A stretch of 64,000 nucleotides of DNA from Pseudovibrio ascidiaceicola (GTDB lineage: Bacteria; Pseudomonadota; Alphaproteobacteria; Rhizobiales; Stappiaceae), in assembly GCF_900114245.1 (NCBI RefSeq), contig NZ_FOSK01000019.1:23368-87367 (forward strand). The letters are read 5' to 3'. Made by a program: the position numbers and the translations under genes. Numbering within the stretch: the first letter of the stretch is position 1; each line of letters starts with the position of its first letter. Below the pieces are notes generated by a model. The model saw only the letters and a list, made by a program, of their open reading frames with translations. It was not told the DNA's origin and made no database searches. Positions 7,739 through 16,120 of the stretch are shown piece after piece.

Positions 7739-9487
7739 ATGTTCTCCTCGGCCTTTCGGCGATACTTGCCCGTTTTAACTTGGGGCAGAAACTATAATAA
7801 AGACAGTTTTTCTAATGACATGATTGCAGCGGTGATCGTGACGATCATGCTGATCCCGCAGTCTCTTGCTTATGCTTTGCTTGCTGGCCTACCGCCGGAA
7901 GCCGGGCTCTACGCGTCAATTCTTCCGATTATTCTATACGCCATCTTCGGCACCAGCCGTGCACTGGCCGTTGGCCCTGTCGCTGTCGTTTCGCTTATGA
8001 CGGCAGCAGCGATTGGCCAGATTGCAGATAGCGGCACGGCGGGCTATGCCATTGCTGCGCTCACCCTTGCCATGCTGTCCGGCGGTATTTTGCTGCTGAT
8101 GGGCGTGTTCAAGCTCGGTTTTCTCGCCAACTTCCTCTCCCACCCTGTGATTGCCGGTTTCATCACCGCCTCAGGTGTTTTGATTGCCAGCAGCCAGCTC
8201 AAGCATATTCTGGGTGTGGATGCGAAAGGGCATACGCTGGTAGAGATTGTCTTCTCCATCTGGGAGCATCTGGGCGAAGCCAATCTGGCGACGATCCTGA
8301 TCGGTGTTTCGGCCACCTTGTTCCTGTTCTGGGTGCGCAAGGGTATGAAACCGATGCTTTTGAGCATGGGTCTGAAGCCGCGCCTTGCAGATGTTTTGAC
8401 CAAGGCTGGACCTGTTGCTGCAGTGGTGGTGACAACGGCTGTTACGTGGATTTTTGGGCTGGAGCAAGCCGGTGTTAAGATTGTGGGCGCTGTGCCGCAA
8501 AGCCTACCGCCCCTTAGCATGCCAAGCTTCTCCAGTGAGTTGATCGGCGCACTGTTTATACCTGCGCTGCTGATCTCCATCATTGGTTTTGTTGAATCCG
8601 TTTCCGTTGCGCAAACACTGGCGGCCAAAAAGCGTCAGCGCATTGACCCTGATCAGGAGTTGATTGGTCTTGGCGCAGCCAACCTTGGTGCGGCCTTCAC
8701 AGGTGGTTACCCTGTAACGGGCGGTTTTGCCCGCTCAGTTGTCAACTTTGATGCGGGTGCAGAAACGCCGGCTGCTGGTGCTTATACGGCGGTTGGTCTG
8801 GCGATTGCTGCGGTTTCTCTGACACCGCTCATCTTCTTCCTGCCCAAAGCCACATTGGCTGCGACCATTATTGTGGCGGTGTTGTCACTGGTGGATTTCA
8901 GCATTCTCAAGCACAGCTGGAGCTACTCCAAGTCTGACTTCTCAGCCGTGGCCGCTACCATTTTGCTGACCCTCGGCTTTGGTGTTGAGACAGGTGTCTC
9001 TGCAGGCGTGATCCTCTCCATTGGTCTCTACCTCTACAAGACATCCCGACCTCACATTGCAGAGGTTGGGCTGGTACCGGGCACTGAGCATTTCCGCAAC
9101 GTCAATCGGCATGATGTGCTGACAACGCCAGAGCTGCTGACCATCCGCATTGATGAGAGCCTCTACTTTGCCAATGCGCGTTTTCTGGAAGATTACATCT
9201 ACGACCGCGCGGTGGACGACGAACACCTCAAACATGTGGTGCTGCAATGTTCTGCGGTGAATGAGGTGGACCTGAGTGCATTGGAGTCACTAGAGGCCAT
9301 CAATCACCGCCTGCAGGACGCGGGCATCTCGCTGCACCTTTCAGAGGTGAAAGGCCCGGTGATGGATCGCCTCCAACGCTCGCACTTCCTTGATGAGCTG
9401 ACGGGCAAAGTGTTCCTCTCTCAGTATCAGGCACAAGAGGAGCTCGCCTCCGTCTGCACCCGCCAAACCGCTCAGGCTCCTGCCTGA
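7739..9487 (+). CDS. SulP family anion transporter with STAS domain
   Basis: A 582-residue SLC26/SulP protein. The N-terminal part has many membrane helices and signature stretches such as IPQSLAYALLAGLPPEAGLY and VTGGFARSVVNFDAGAETP; the last about 120 residues form a cytoplasmic STAS domain. Likely substrates are sulfate, sulfite or bicarbonate. ATG 7739 is chosen because GAAGG stands before it, while the in-frame ATG 7718 lacks a ribosome site. Placement 89 bases after SQR suggests handling of the sulfite or sulfate made by the persulfide dioxygenase, although SulP genes near sulfide oxidation genes could also take up sulfate. A strong terminator follows. Confidence 0.87.
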   Translation: MFSSAFRRYLPVLTWGRNYNKDSFSNDMIAAVIVTIMLIPQSLAYALLAGLPPEAGLYASILPIILYAIFGTSRALAVGPVAVVSLMTAAAIGQIADSGTAGYAIAALTLAMLSGGILLLMGVFKLGFLANFLSHPVIAGFITASGVLIASSQLKHILGVDAKGHTLVEIVFSIWEHLGEANLATILIGVSATLFLFWVRKGMKPMLLSMGLKPRLADVLTKAGPVAAVVVTTAVTWIFGLEQAGVKIVGAVPQSLPPLSMPSFSSELIGALFIPALLISIIGFVESVSVAQTLAAKKRQRIDPDQELIGLGAANLGAAFTGGYPVTGGFARSVVNFDAGAETPAAGAYTAVGLAIAAVSLTPLIFFLPKATLAATIIVAVLSLVDFSILKHSWSYSKSDFSAVAATILLTLGFGVETGVSAGVILSIGLYLYKTSRPHIAEVGLVPGTEHFRNVNRHDVLTTPELLTIRIDESLYFANARFLEDYIYDRAVDDEHLKHVVLQCSAVNEVDLSALESLEAINHRLQDAGISLHLSEVKGPVMDRLQRSHFLDELTGKVFLSQYQAQEELASVCTRQTAQAPA

Positions 9488-9519
9488 TTCCCCCCCCCTT
9501 ATCAGGCAGACCTAAGAGA

Positions 9520-9547
9520 CCCCGTGGATCCCCTCCACGGGGTTTTT
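9520..9547 (+). terminator. Rho-independent terminator after SulP
   Basis: CCCCGTGGA and TCCACGGGG form a 9-base perfect stem with a 5-base loop followed by TTTTT. It ends the sulfide module transcript. Confidence 0.9.
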
Positions 9548-9642
9548 ATGTTTTCTTCCAGAAATTGATGGGATTATGCATATCTCTTAAATGTTGATCA
9601 TGCATCCCGATTTAAGCTTTGGTGCAAGAGGTTAGCTGCGTA

Positions 9643-10443
9643 TCAGTTATCTTCCAATACTTCGGTTTCCGGCAGGATGTTGTTCTCTGCAACCCACTGA
9701 TCAAACTCGCGCATTGTGTTTGCCAGTTCTTTGCCAACCATCATCACGTGATCAGAATTTGGGAGCACGACAAGCTTACCGTTTTTCTTGTAACGCTTTG
9801 CGGTGACGCGGGCGATGCGTGGGGCGACGACGCGGTCTTTTGCGCCGCTGAGGATGAGCACTGGGGCGGTGATGGCGTCAACATCCACCCAGGATGAACG
9901 CTGCGGATCAAGGAACCAGAAGCCCATGTCCATGTAGGCACGGCCAGATTCCAGCTTGAGTGAGTAGAAGAATTCGCGGGCCTTTTCTTCAGTTTGTTCA
10001 TTCACCACTGACCAACGAAACTCCTCCCAATGTGGGTAGAGCGGTTTGCGCCAGAACCCCCATTGCAGGAAGTGCTTGTAGAAGGTGCGTGTCATGGATG
10101 GGTAGAACGGGAACATGCCCCAGGCTGGTGCAGGTGAAAGCAGCAGCAGGCCTTTGTTTTCAACGCGTGCGGCCACAAGCTGAGCCAGCAAACCGCCCAT
10201 AGAAACGCCGCCGATGATAGGTGGTTCATCGAGCGTTTTCACGAAGTCCACCAGATCATTTACGTAGTCCAGTAACCGCACGGTGCCAAGTTTGAGTGCG
10301 CCTTCCCACACGGGCAAATCATGATATCGCAAAATTGGCGTGTGCACGGTGTAACCGCGGGCTTCCAGCTCTGCCCGCATTTCATCCCAATTGCTGGCAT
10401 GTCCCCATGTGCCATGAATGAGAACAATCTCTTTCTTCGCCAT
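9643..10443 (-). CDS. Alpha/beta hydrolase
   Basis: A 266-residue alpha/beta hydrolase with an oxyanion HGTWGH motif near the N-terminus, nucleophile elbow GVSMGG (S81), acid in LSGAKDRV and the catalytic histidine in PNSDHVMM. No signal peptide is seen, so it is cytosolic. ATG 10443 follows GGGAGGGGCGAGGAG; a 20-residue upstream extension has no ribosome site. It stands alone on its strand between the SulP gene and the permease gene. The substrate cannot be read from the sequence; an esterase or lipase-like enzyme is the safe call. Confidence 0.85.
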   Translation of the reverse strand: MAKKEIVLIHGTWGHASNWDEMRAELEARGYTVHTPILRYHDLPVWEGALKLGTVRLLDYVNDLVDFVKTLDEPPIIGGVSMGGLLAQLVAARVENKGLLLLSPAPAWGMFPFYPSMTRTFYKHFLQWGFWRKPLYPHWEEFRWSVVNEQTEEKAREFFYSLKLESGRAYMDMGFWFLDPQRSSWVDVDAITAPVLILSGAKDRVVAPRIARVTAKRYKKNGKLVVLPNSDHVMMVGKELANTMREFDQWVAENNILPETEVLEDN

Positions 10444-10697
10444 CTCCTCGCCCCTCCCAGTGCAAAGCTCCTGCAGAAAACCTAACCCACCCTGAACATC
10501 CACAGCAATACTTGGAGTGAAACTTCAATAGACTCCCAATAATACGAAGTTGTGAGGGGAGATGTTGGAGGGCAACACTACGCCAACTGATGCATCGGGA
10601 CAGTCCGGGAGAACTGATGGGTGTCGGGCCGGGGTGTTGGAAGAGTAAGCTTACAGGTGACTGCTTGCACCAGCTACTGAAACGGGCCTCATGAACG

Positions 10698-12020
10698 ATG
10701 AAACATGAAGAGAAAACACAGCTTCAGAAAGGTGCGGCTGGCTGGTTCTTGCTGGCAACGCTTGGAGTTTCCTATGTGATCTCAGGTAGCTTTGCCGGGT
10801 GGAACTTTGGGTTCGCGGTGACAAACTGGTTTGGCATGGTGATCGCTGTGGCATTGATGGGGCTCATGTATTTCTGCCTTGTTCTGTGCCTTGCAGAGAT
10901 GTCTGCAGCTTTGCCAAGTGCAGCGGGCGGCTACCGGATTTCACGAAAAGTGATGGGGGACACTGGGGGCTTTGCGACCGCACTGGCGGTGCTGCTGGAA
11001 TACTCCATCGCTCCCGCTGCGATTGTCATCTTCATCGGGCAATATATTGAAGCGCTTTGGGGCATCAACGGCCCTCTCGTGTACGCAGTGTTTTACGTGG
11101 TTTTTATCGGTGTACACTTGGTTGGAGTGGGAGAAGCGCTGCGGTTTATGTTGGTGGTTACGGTGTTTGCCGTGCTGGCTATTGTCGTGACATTGCTGGC
11201 ACTTGGCCCTCATTTCAGCCTGAGCAACCTTGCTGCATCCTCTTACGGCGCATCGACAGAACCGAACTTGTTCTCGTTTGATGTGGTGTCCGTCTGGGCC
11301 GCATTTCCGTTTGCCATGTGGTTGTTCTTGGCAGTTGAAGGTGTGCCGCTTGCAGCAGAGGAAGCAAAGGATCCAGCTGTTGATCTGCCGCGAGGCATCA
11401 TCGGTGCCATGCTCTTTCTGCTGGTTAGTGCGGTTTTGATTGTGGTGTTTATTCCCGGTGCAGCCTCGTCACAGCAAGTTGGTGATTATGGTGCGCCATT
11501 GGTTGATGCGCTGAAGCATGTATTCGGTGAAGAGTCAGTACTGGCGGATGTTGTTAATCTGGTGGGGCTGGCCGGACTGATCGCCTCGTTTTTCTCCATT
11601 ATTTTCGGATACAGCAGGTTGGTGTTCGCCATGTCGCGGGAAGGGTATTTGCCCCGCTTCATGTCTGCCATAAGCTCTCGAAAAGTTCCGCATTGGGCAT
11701 TGATCATTCCGGGGGTGATCGGGTTTATCTGCTCACTCAGCGGAAAAGGGGAGCTGATGATCAACATTGCAGTGATTGGCGCAACGCTCTCCTACGCCCT
11801 GCAAAGCGTCAGCTACATTTTGCTGAAACGAGATTACGCAGAATTGCACCGGCCTTATCGTGCTCCGGGTGGGCAAAAGACAGCCTATGTAACGCTTGTT
11901 CTTTCGCTTTTGGCGCTCACCTCGTGCTTTGCATATGATCTTGTTGCCGCGCTAATTGCCTTGACGCTCATGGGGCTGGGTGTCGGCTACTATGTTTTGC
12001 TAGGCCAGAAGAGAGCCTGA
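10698..12020 (+). CDS. APC-family permease, ethanolamine-permease type
   Basis: A 440-residue amino acid/polyamine/organocation permease with about 12 hydrophobic helices. The region GSFAGWNFGFAVTNWFG, the AEMSAALPSAAGGY loop and LLEYSIAPAAIVIFIGQYIE match the ethanolamine permease branch (Eat), which imports ethanolamine across the inner membrane. No ethanolamine ammonia-lyase genes are nearby, so the substrate call rests on sequence resemblance only. No strong ribosome site precedes ATG 10698. It converges with the ArsM-like gene, with only 18 bases between them. Confidence 0.8.
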   Translation: MKHEEKTQLQKGAAGWFLLATLGVSYVISGSFAGWNFGFAVTNWFGMVIAVALMGLMYFCLVLCLAEMSAALPSAAGGYRISRKVMGDTGGFATALAVLLEYSIAPAAIVIFIGQYIEALWGINGPLVYAVFYVVFIGVHLVGVGEALRFMLVVTVFAVLAIVVTLLALGPHFSLSNLAASSYGASTEPNLFSFDVVSVWAAFPFAMWLFLAVEGVPLAAEEAKDPAVDLPRGIIGAMLFLLVSAVLIVVFIPGAASSQQVGDYGAPLVDALKHVFGEESVLADVVNLVGLAGLIASFFSIIFGYSRLVFAMSREGYLPRFMSAISSRKVPHWALIIPGVIGFICSLSGKGELMINIAVIGATLSYALQSVSYILLKRDYAELHRPYRAPGGQKTAYVTLVLSLLALTSCFAYDLVAALIALTLMGLGVGYYVLLGQKRA

Positions 12021-12038
12021 GTTGCTCAAAAATCGGCC

Positions 12039-12875
12039 TTACGTTGGCTTTTCACCGTACAGCTTGATGGCCTTCACCTTGCCTGAAAGCTCATTGACTG
12101 CTTTGTCCAGCATTGCATCTGTCGAAAGCCCAAGCTGCCTCGCCAGTTCATCGAGTGCTGCGGGCAGTTCATCTTTAATGAGCTGTTTCAACACCGCATC
12201 CTCATAGGTCATACGATCCAGAACAGTCAGCGCAGTGAGACCGCTGTTTCCTGCAAACTCCAGATAAGCAGCTTCAGATACTGCGCCAGAAATACAGGCG
12301 GACAGAAGATCCTGATGCATATGTAGCCAGTTCGGTAAATCCTCCGCCAGCATGTCTGAGATAACCAGCTTTCCGCCCGGTTTGAGCACACGGTTGATCT
12401 CAGAGAACACTGCTGCTTTGTCGGCAGACAGGTTGATGACGCAGTTTGAGATGACCCAGTCCACGGACTGATCCGGGAACGGCAGGTGCTCGATAACTCC
12501 TTGATGGAGTTCAACATTGCGGAGGTCGTGTTGCTCGCAATTGCTTTTGGCGAGCGCGATCATATCCTCGCTGACATCAATGCCGATCACGCTGCCCGAC
12601 GGCCCGGTTTTCTCGGCGGCGAGGATAAGATCCAGCCCGGCTCCAGATCCGAGATCGAGCACTGTCTCCCCTTCCTTTATCTGCGAGAAAGCCAGCGGAT
12701 GGCCACAGCCAAAACTTGAGCCAAGCAAGTGCTCCGGAATCTCCTGGGCATCATAGTCAGGAGCCAAGGCTTGTTGGAACGTGTTCCTGCCTTTTCCGTC
12801 TGCAAGCTTCCCGGAGTAAAAGGCCGCGATGTTTGAGAGGTGCTCTGATTTCTTCTCTTGATCAGTCAATAGCAT
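12039..12875 (-). CDS. arsM: Arsenite methyltransferase-like SAM methyltransferase (ArsM)
   Basis: A 278-residue class I SAM methyltransferase with motif I LDLGSGAGLD and the ISNCVINLS block typical of arsenite methyltransferases. The three arsenic-binding cysteines of the family have clear counterparts: C57 in FGCGHP, C145 in SNCVINL and C194 in ACISGA. The likely reaction is stepwise methylation of As(III) to volatile or less sticky methylarsenicals. No arsR, arsB or arsC gene is in the window, so it is an orphan ars gene. ATG 12875 has AGGAAGG just upstream but tightly spaced; TTG 12869 would have better spacing and GTG 12902 is the longest option. Confidence 0.75.
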   Translation of the reverse strand: MLLTDQEKKSEHLSNIAAFYSGKLADGKGRNTFQQALAPDYDAQEIPEHLLGSSFGCGHPLAFSQIKEGETVLDLGSGAGLDLILAAEKTGPSGSVIGIDVSEDMIALAKSNCEQHDLRNVELHQGVIEHLPFPDQSVDWVISNCVINLSADKAAVFSEINRVLKPGGKLVISDMLAEDLPNWLHMHQDLLSACISGAVSEAAYLEFAGNSGLTALTVLDRMTYEDAVLKQLIKDELPAALDELARQLGLSTDAMLDKAVNELSGKVKAIKLYGEKPT

Positions 12876-13189
12876 CACCTTCCTGATGCGTGTGCGAAGC
12901 ACTTTGCTTAAGCCATATATGCTATGCGTTTTAGGCTGGGCGTAATCTTAGTTTATGCTGCAATGCAGGGGCAAACCTCATGGGGTGATAGATAAAACAA
13001 AGCGTTAAGCCGCAGCAGCTTTTCACTCAACATCATCCGAAAATCGCGTGGGCGTAAAGGCGTCGATACCTAAAGAAGGCGCTAGGTGTTTTGTGCGGGA
13101 GATGATCCGGGGACGCGCAGTGTTTGCGGGCTTGTTAGGCTGCTGTCAGCCACTTCCTTGCAAAGCAGCAGCGCGTGTCAGTCCGCGCA

Positions 13190-13214
13190 ATCGGAGAGAG
13201 TTAGGCACTCCGAT
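13190..13214 (+). other. Hairpin in the presumed leader of the small cationic ORF
   Basis: ATCGGAG and CTCCGAT form a 7-base stem with an 11-base loop about 17 bases before an AGGAGG ribosome site. Upstream, GCTGCTG and CAGCAGC (about 13139-13172) can also pair, so the 560-base gap between the ArsM-like gene and the first IalB gene holds structured sequence. Apart from this region and the small ORF, no gene is seen in that gap. Confidence 0.35.
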
Positions 13215-13248
13215 CGTAGCAAGGCCTGGTGAGGAGGTGGTATGTTGG

Positions 13249-13344
13249 ATGAACCTTGCGATAAAGCTTAAGTTTAAGCTGAGCATGACAAGAGCCCGGA
13301 ATCGACTGACCATCTTCTTCCGAGCTCTTATTAAAGTCATCTAG
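13249..13344 (+). CDS. Possible small cationic protein (31 residues)
   Basis: A short ORF of 31 codons, rich in Lys, Arg and hydrophobic residues (for example KLKFKLSMTRARNR and FFRALIKVI), which would form a basic amphipathic helix. A strong GAGGAGG stands 11 bases upstream; it is closer to ATG 13242, which opens only a 9-codon ORF in another frame. The stop is followed after five bases by a 12-base-pair hairpin with a GAGA loop. The order strong ribosome site, ORF, hairpin suggests a real small transcript. No family is recognised, and it may be a chance ORF inside a noncoding RNA. Confidence 0.35.
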   Translation: MNLAIKLKFKLSMTRARNRLTIFFRALIKVI

Positions 13345-13349
13345 CGACG

Positions 13350-13377
13350 GGAATGGGGGGCGAGAGCCTCCCGTTCC
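13350..13377 (+). terminator. Long hairpin with GAGA tetraloop (possible terminator)
   Basis: GGAATGGGGGGC and GCCTCCCGTTCC pair over 12 bases with two G-U wobbles and close on a GNRA-type GAGA loop. Only TATCTGCCTT follows, not a clean T-run, so it may be a weak terminator or an RNA 3' stability element. Confidence 0.45.
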
Positions 13378-13438
13378 TATCTGCCTTAATATAGACCTCA
13401 AAGCTTAAGGCTTCAACCATGGGTCTTGGCAGGGCAAA

Positions 13439-13951
13439 TCAGCCGGTTGTCTCATCTGGCAGCAAGACTGCCATACGCTTGGTGAATTCTTCCCAGTTAC
13501 GGGTGAAGCCGATCAGGGAGTAGTTCAGCGCCAGTTTTTTGCGATCATTGGTCTTGGTGACCACAATGGACATGGCCTTGCCGCGCTTGAGGAAGTTGAC
13601 GATGGTCTTGTTGGCGTTAAATGCCGCCTCGCACCCGTCTGGTTGGCAGGTGATCAGCTTGGCGTCGAACAAGGCATCGTCGTCAATGCCAATCTGGATA
13701 CCACTGGGGATGTGGATCCCGAGCGGCAGCTTGATAATAGCTGCATACACATCTGCTTCGAGTTTGCGAAACATGATGGAATTTACCAGCGCACCGTTCT
13801 CAAGCCGGATTTCAGCATAAACCTGACACAGGTCACTGCTGCATTTGACTGACCAATCCTCTTCATTGGAAGGCTCAGTGGTGCTGTACGCATTCACACC
13901 CTGAAAGAAAAAGAGCATTGCCGCTGTCAGCAGGATCCAGATTGGTTTCAT
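13439..13951 (-). CDS. IalB-family periplasmic protein (copy 1)
   Basis: A 170-residue protein with an N-terminal signal peptide (MKPIWILLTAAMLFFFQG, cleavage near residue 21) and the invasion-associated locus B fold: DWSVKC near the N-terminus, PLGIHIPSGI in the middle, the cysteine pair CQPDGCEAAF and a NYSLIGFTRNW ending. Four cysteines suggest two disulfides. IalB was named from Bartonella invasion of red cells, but the molecular role of the family is poorly defined. It lies 14 bases after the YadA-like gene and must be cotranscribed. A second pair at 26.1-27.9 kb repeats the same order, pointing to a shared function such as periplasmic support of the adhesin. AAGGATG precedes ATG 13951. 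Confidence 0.85.
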   Translation of the reverse strand: MKPIWILLTAAMLFFFQGVNAYSTTEPSNEEDWSVKCSSDLCQVYAEIRLENGALVNSIMFRKLEADVYAAIIKLPLGIHIPSGIQIGIDDDALFDAKLITCQPDGCEAAFNANKTIVNFLKRGKAMSIVVTKTNDRKKLALNYSLIGFTRNWEEFTKRMAVLLPDETTG

Positions 13952-13965
13952 GATCTACATCCTTG

Positions 13966-14934
13966 TTAGAAGGAGAAACCCAGACCAGCGCCAGCAGTGA
14001 CGTTGTTGCTGAAGTCTGTGGCTACAGAAGCTGTAACAGCCATGTTCTCGGTTGGCAGGAAGGCCACTTTCAAAGCAGATGCTGCTTTGCCTTTGAAGTG
14101 CCCAAAACCACCGGAAACGGAGATGCCGTTTTTACCGCCCTGCAGAACCGGAGCGTTTGCAATCGCCACTGCCATCGCTACACCGCTGCGCAGCTCGTCT
14201 ACATCATTTTCCAGTGACACGATGCGATCAGTGTTGGAGGAGATGTTTGCAGCATTGGTCGCGATGTTCTGCTCGTTTATGCCGATGCGGTTTGTGTTTG
14301 TAGCGATGTTACCTTCATTCACTTGGATACGGCCAGTATTGGAAGAGATGTTGGTCGCGTTTGTTGCGATATTTCCTTCATTCACACCAATACGGCTTGT
14401 GTTTGTCGTGATGTTGGCTTTGTTCTGGTCGATGGAGGCCAAGTTCACAGCAATCGCATGTTTGTTTGTTGTGATGTCTGCAACGTTAGTTTGGATGTTT
14501 TGAGCATTAAGCTCGTGGGCAGCTGTATTTGCGCTAATAGAAGTCTTGTTGTCTGCGATATCACCGGCGTTTGTACTGATATCATCAGCATTTTTGGTGA
14601 TCCGCAGCTTCTCAGCCTCAAGCGCGCTTTGGTCAGCTTTGCTGTTGATCTTTGTTGCCAACGCAGAGCTGAGATCGGACTCGTCGACGGAGTCATTGAT
14701 CTTGGCTTGAAGAGCGCTGCTCAGGTCTGACTCATTAATATCACTTATGGTTGCAGTGATACCTGTTGCAGTACCAGTCTGCCCAGAAGTGGTGGAACCA
14801 TCTGCCAGACCGCCGTTTACGGTGCCGCCGTTGGTGGTCACGGTGCCGCTGGAAACAGTGATATCTGCAGAATGAGCGGTACTCACGCCTGCAATGAGGG
14901 CCACAATCGCAGCAGAAAGCTTCAAAGCGTTCAT
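13966..14934 (-). CDS. YadA-like trimeric autotransporter/adhesin (copy 1)
   Basis: A 322-residue protein: signal peptide (MNALKLSAAIVALIAGV, cleaved after AHS), a short N-terminal region, then a long repetitive coiled-coil stalk with 15-residue-type repeats (NEGNIATNATNISSNTGRI and variants, residues about 110-240), and a C-terminal YadA membrane anchor of about 75 residues ending in GAGLGFSF. Trimers of such anchors form a 12-strand outer-membrane barrel. The head domain is very small, so a stalk-like adhesin or envelope spacer is possible. ATG 14934 is chosen over GTG/ATG starts up to 15018 because the signal peptide begins here. The IalB-like gene follows directly in the same operon. Confidence 0.83.
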   Translation of the reverse strand: MNALKLSAAIVALIAGVSTAHSADITVSSGTVTTNGGTVNGGLADGSTTSGQTGTATGITATISDINESDLSSALQAKINDSVDESDLSSALATKINSKADQSALEAEKLRITKNADDISTNAGDIADNKTSISANTAAHELNAQNIQTNVADITTNKHAIAVNLASIDQNKANITTNTSRIGVNEGNIATNATNISSNTGRIQVNEGNIATNTNRIGINEQNIATNAANISSNTDRIVSLENDVDELRSGVAMAVAIANAPVLQGGKNGISVSGGFGHFKGKAASALKVAFLPTENMAVTASVATDFSNNVTAGAGLGFSF

Positions 14935-15109
14935 CTTTTTATGTCCTTTCAGAGGGGCATTACTTGCGTGTGCACTGCCCGGTCTAAAGTTTTCAGCTGT
15001 CACGTCATTTGCGTACACCTGAATTGAGGACGAGTTTATTAGTTCCGCAAAAACAATGGGTTGCAGATGGGGTGTATTCTAATACTCTCGATTTTCAGAG
15101 AGCATATGG

Positions 15110-15180
15110 CCCCTAATTTTTACCGGAGTGTCAAAAAGCACTGGTGTGAGGCTAGAGACCTTCCCTAAGGAAATTAGGGG
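15110..15180. repeat. Inverted repeat in the upstream region of the first YadA-like gene
   Basis: CCCCTAATTT (15110-15119) and AAATTAGGGG (15171-15180) are perfect 10-base arms 51 bases apart, followed by the palindrome AGGGGTACCCCT (about 15176-15187). The arms lie about 180-250 bases upstream of the start, so they may be an operator pair or a leader structure. The rest of the gap 14935-15350 shows no gene. Confidence 0.4.
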
Positions 15181-15356
15181 TACCCCTAGGGTGAAAATAT
15201 TAGAAAAATTTCAGCTGCGACTTGCATTGGTTAATATCTGTAAACTCTCGCAAAATTGCGGGAATTGAGGTGACTCTGAGGCATTTTTCAGAAATTGAAC
15301 CTCATGAGTATATTTCATATAATTTTAATTGATAAAATTATGGAATAAATGTGGAC

Positions 15357-15390
15357 AAGAAAAAACCCCGTGGTTTCAAACCGCGGGGTT
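15357..15390 (-). terminator. Rho-independent terminator of the nap operon
   Basis: AACCCCGTGGTTT and AAACCGCGGGGTT form a 13-base stem with a single mismatch; read on the minus strand a TTTTTTCTT tract follows. It lies about 130 bases after the napC stop. Confidence 0.85.
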
Positions 15391-15518
15391 CTTGTGTCTG
15401 AGCTTGTGAAGGGTTTTAGAACTCGCCACGCGCACTTGCAAACACGCCTTGAGTTCTAATGTCTTTGCTTGAGCAAACTCGCTGGATTTGACCGTAACCA
15501 ATCAAGCGAGCTCCGCTC

Positions 15519-16109
15519 TTAGTGACCTTCTTTCAGCAGGCTCAGATCAGGTAGCTTGTGGGCGATGCCTTTGTGGCAATCGATACAGGTCTTTTCGCCA
15601 GTCACGAGGTATTTTTCGTGCTGCTCGGAAGCCCTCACACTCTGGCGTGTAAAGTCCATGGACTCTTCACTGTGACAATTACGGCACTCAAGAGAGTCAT
15701 TGGCTTTAAAGCGAGCCCATTCATGGCTTGCCAGCTCAAGACGCTTGTCCTCGAATTTCTCCGGTGTGCTGATTGTACCGAAGATTTTGCCGTAAACTTC
15801 CTTGGATGCCTGAATCTTACGGGCAACCTTAGAGGTCCAGTTGTGAGGTACGTGGCAATCAGGGCAAGTCGCACGCACACCAGACCGGTTGGTATAGTGA
15901 ATGGTGGTCTTGAGTTCCTGATAGACAGTGTTTTCCATCTCGTGACATCCAATACAGAACTCTTCTGTGTTGGTGACTTCCAGGGCGGTGTTGAAACCAC
16001 CCCAGAAGATGATGCCAGCGACAAACCCGCCAAGTGTCAAAAAGCCAAGGCTGTAATGGACACTAGGTTTGCGGATAACCTGCCAGAACCGTTTGATAGC
16101 TGAAAACAT
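15519..16109 (-). CDS. napC: Tetrahaem c-type cytochrome NapC
   Basis: A 196-residue NapC/NirT cytochrome. One N-terminal membrane anchor helix ([20 protein letters not shown]) is followed by a periplasmic domain with four haem sites: CIGCH, CPDCH, CRNCH and CIDCH. It takes electrons from quinol and passes them to NapB/NapA for periplasmic nitrate reduction. It is the last gene of napEFDABC, 11 bases after napB, with GGAG before ATG 16109. Length and haem count are normal for the family. Confidence 0.95.
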   Translation of the reverse strand: MFSAIKRFWQVIRKPSVHYSLGFLTLGGFVAGIIFWGGFNTALEVTNTEEFCIGCHEMENTVYQELKTTIHYTNRSGVRATCPDCHVPHNWTSKVARKIQASKEVYGKIFGTISTPEKFEDKRLELASHEWARFKANDSLECRNCHSEESMDFTRQSVRASEQHEKYLVTGEKTCIDCHKGIAHKLPDLSLLKEGH

Positions 16110-16120
16110 ACGGTGTGCTC

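Noticed and set aside
14280..14640. Direct DNA repeats in the YadA-like gene as a separate repeat element
   Set aside because: They encode the coiled-coil stalk repeats of the protein and are explained by it.
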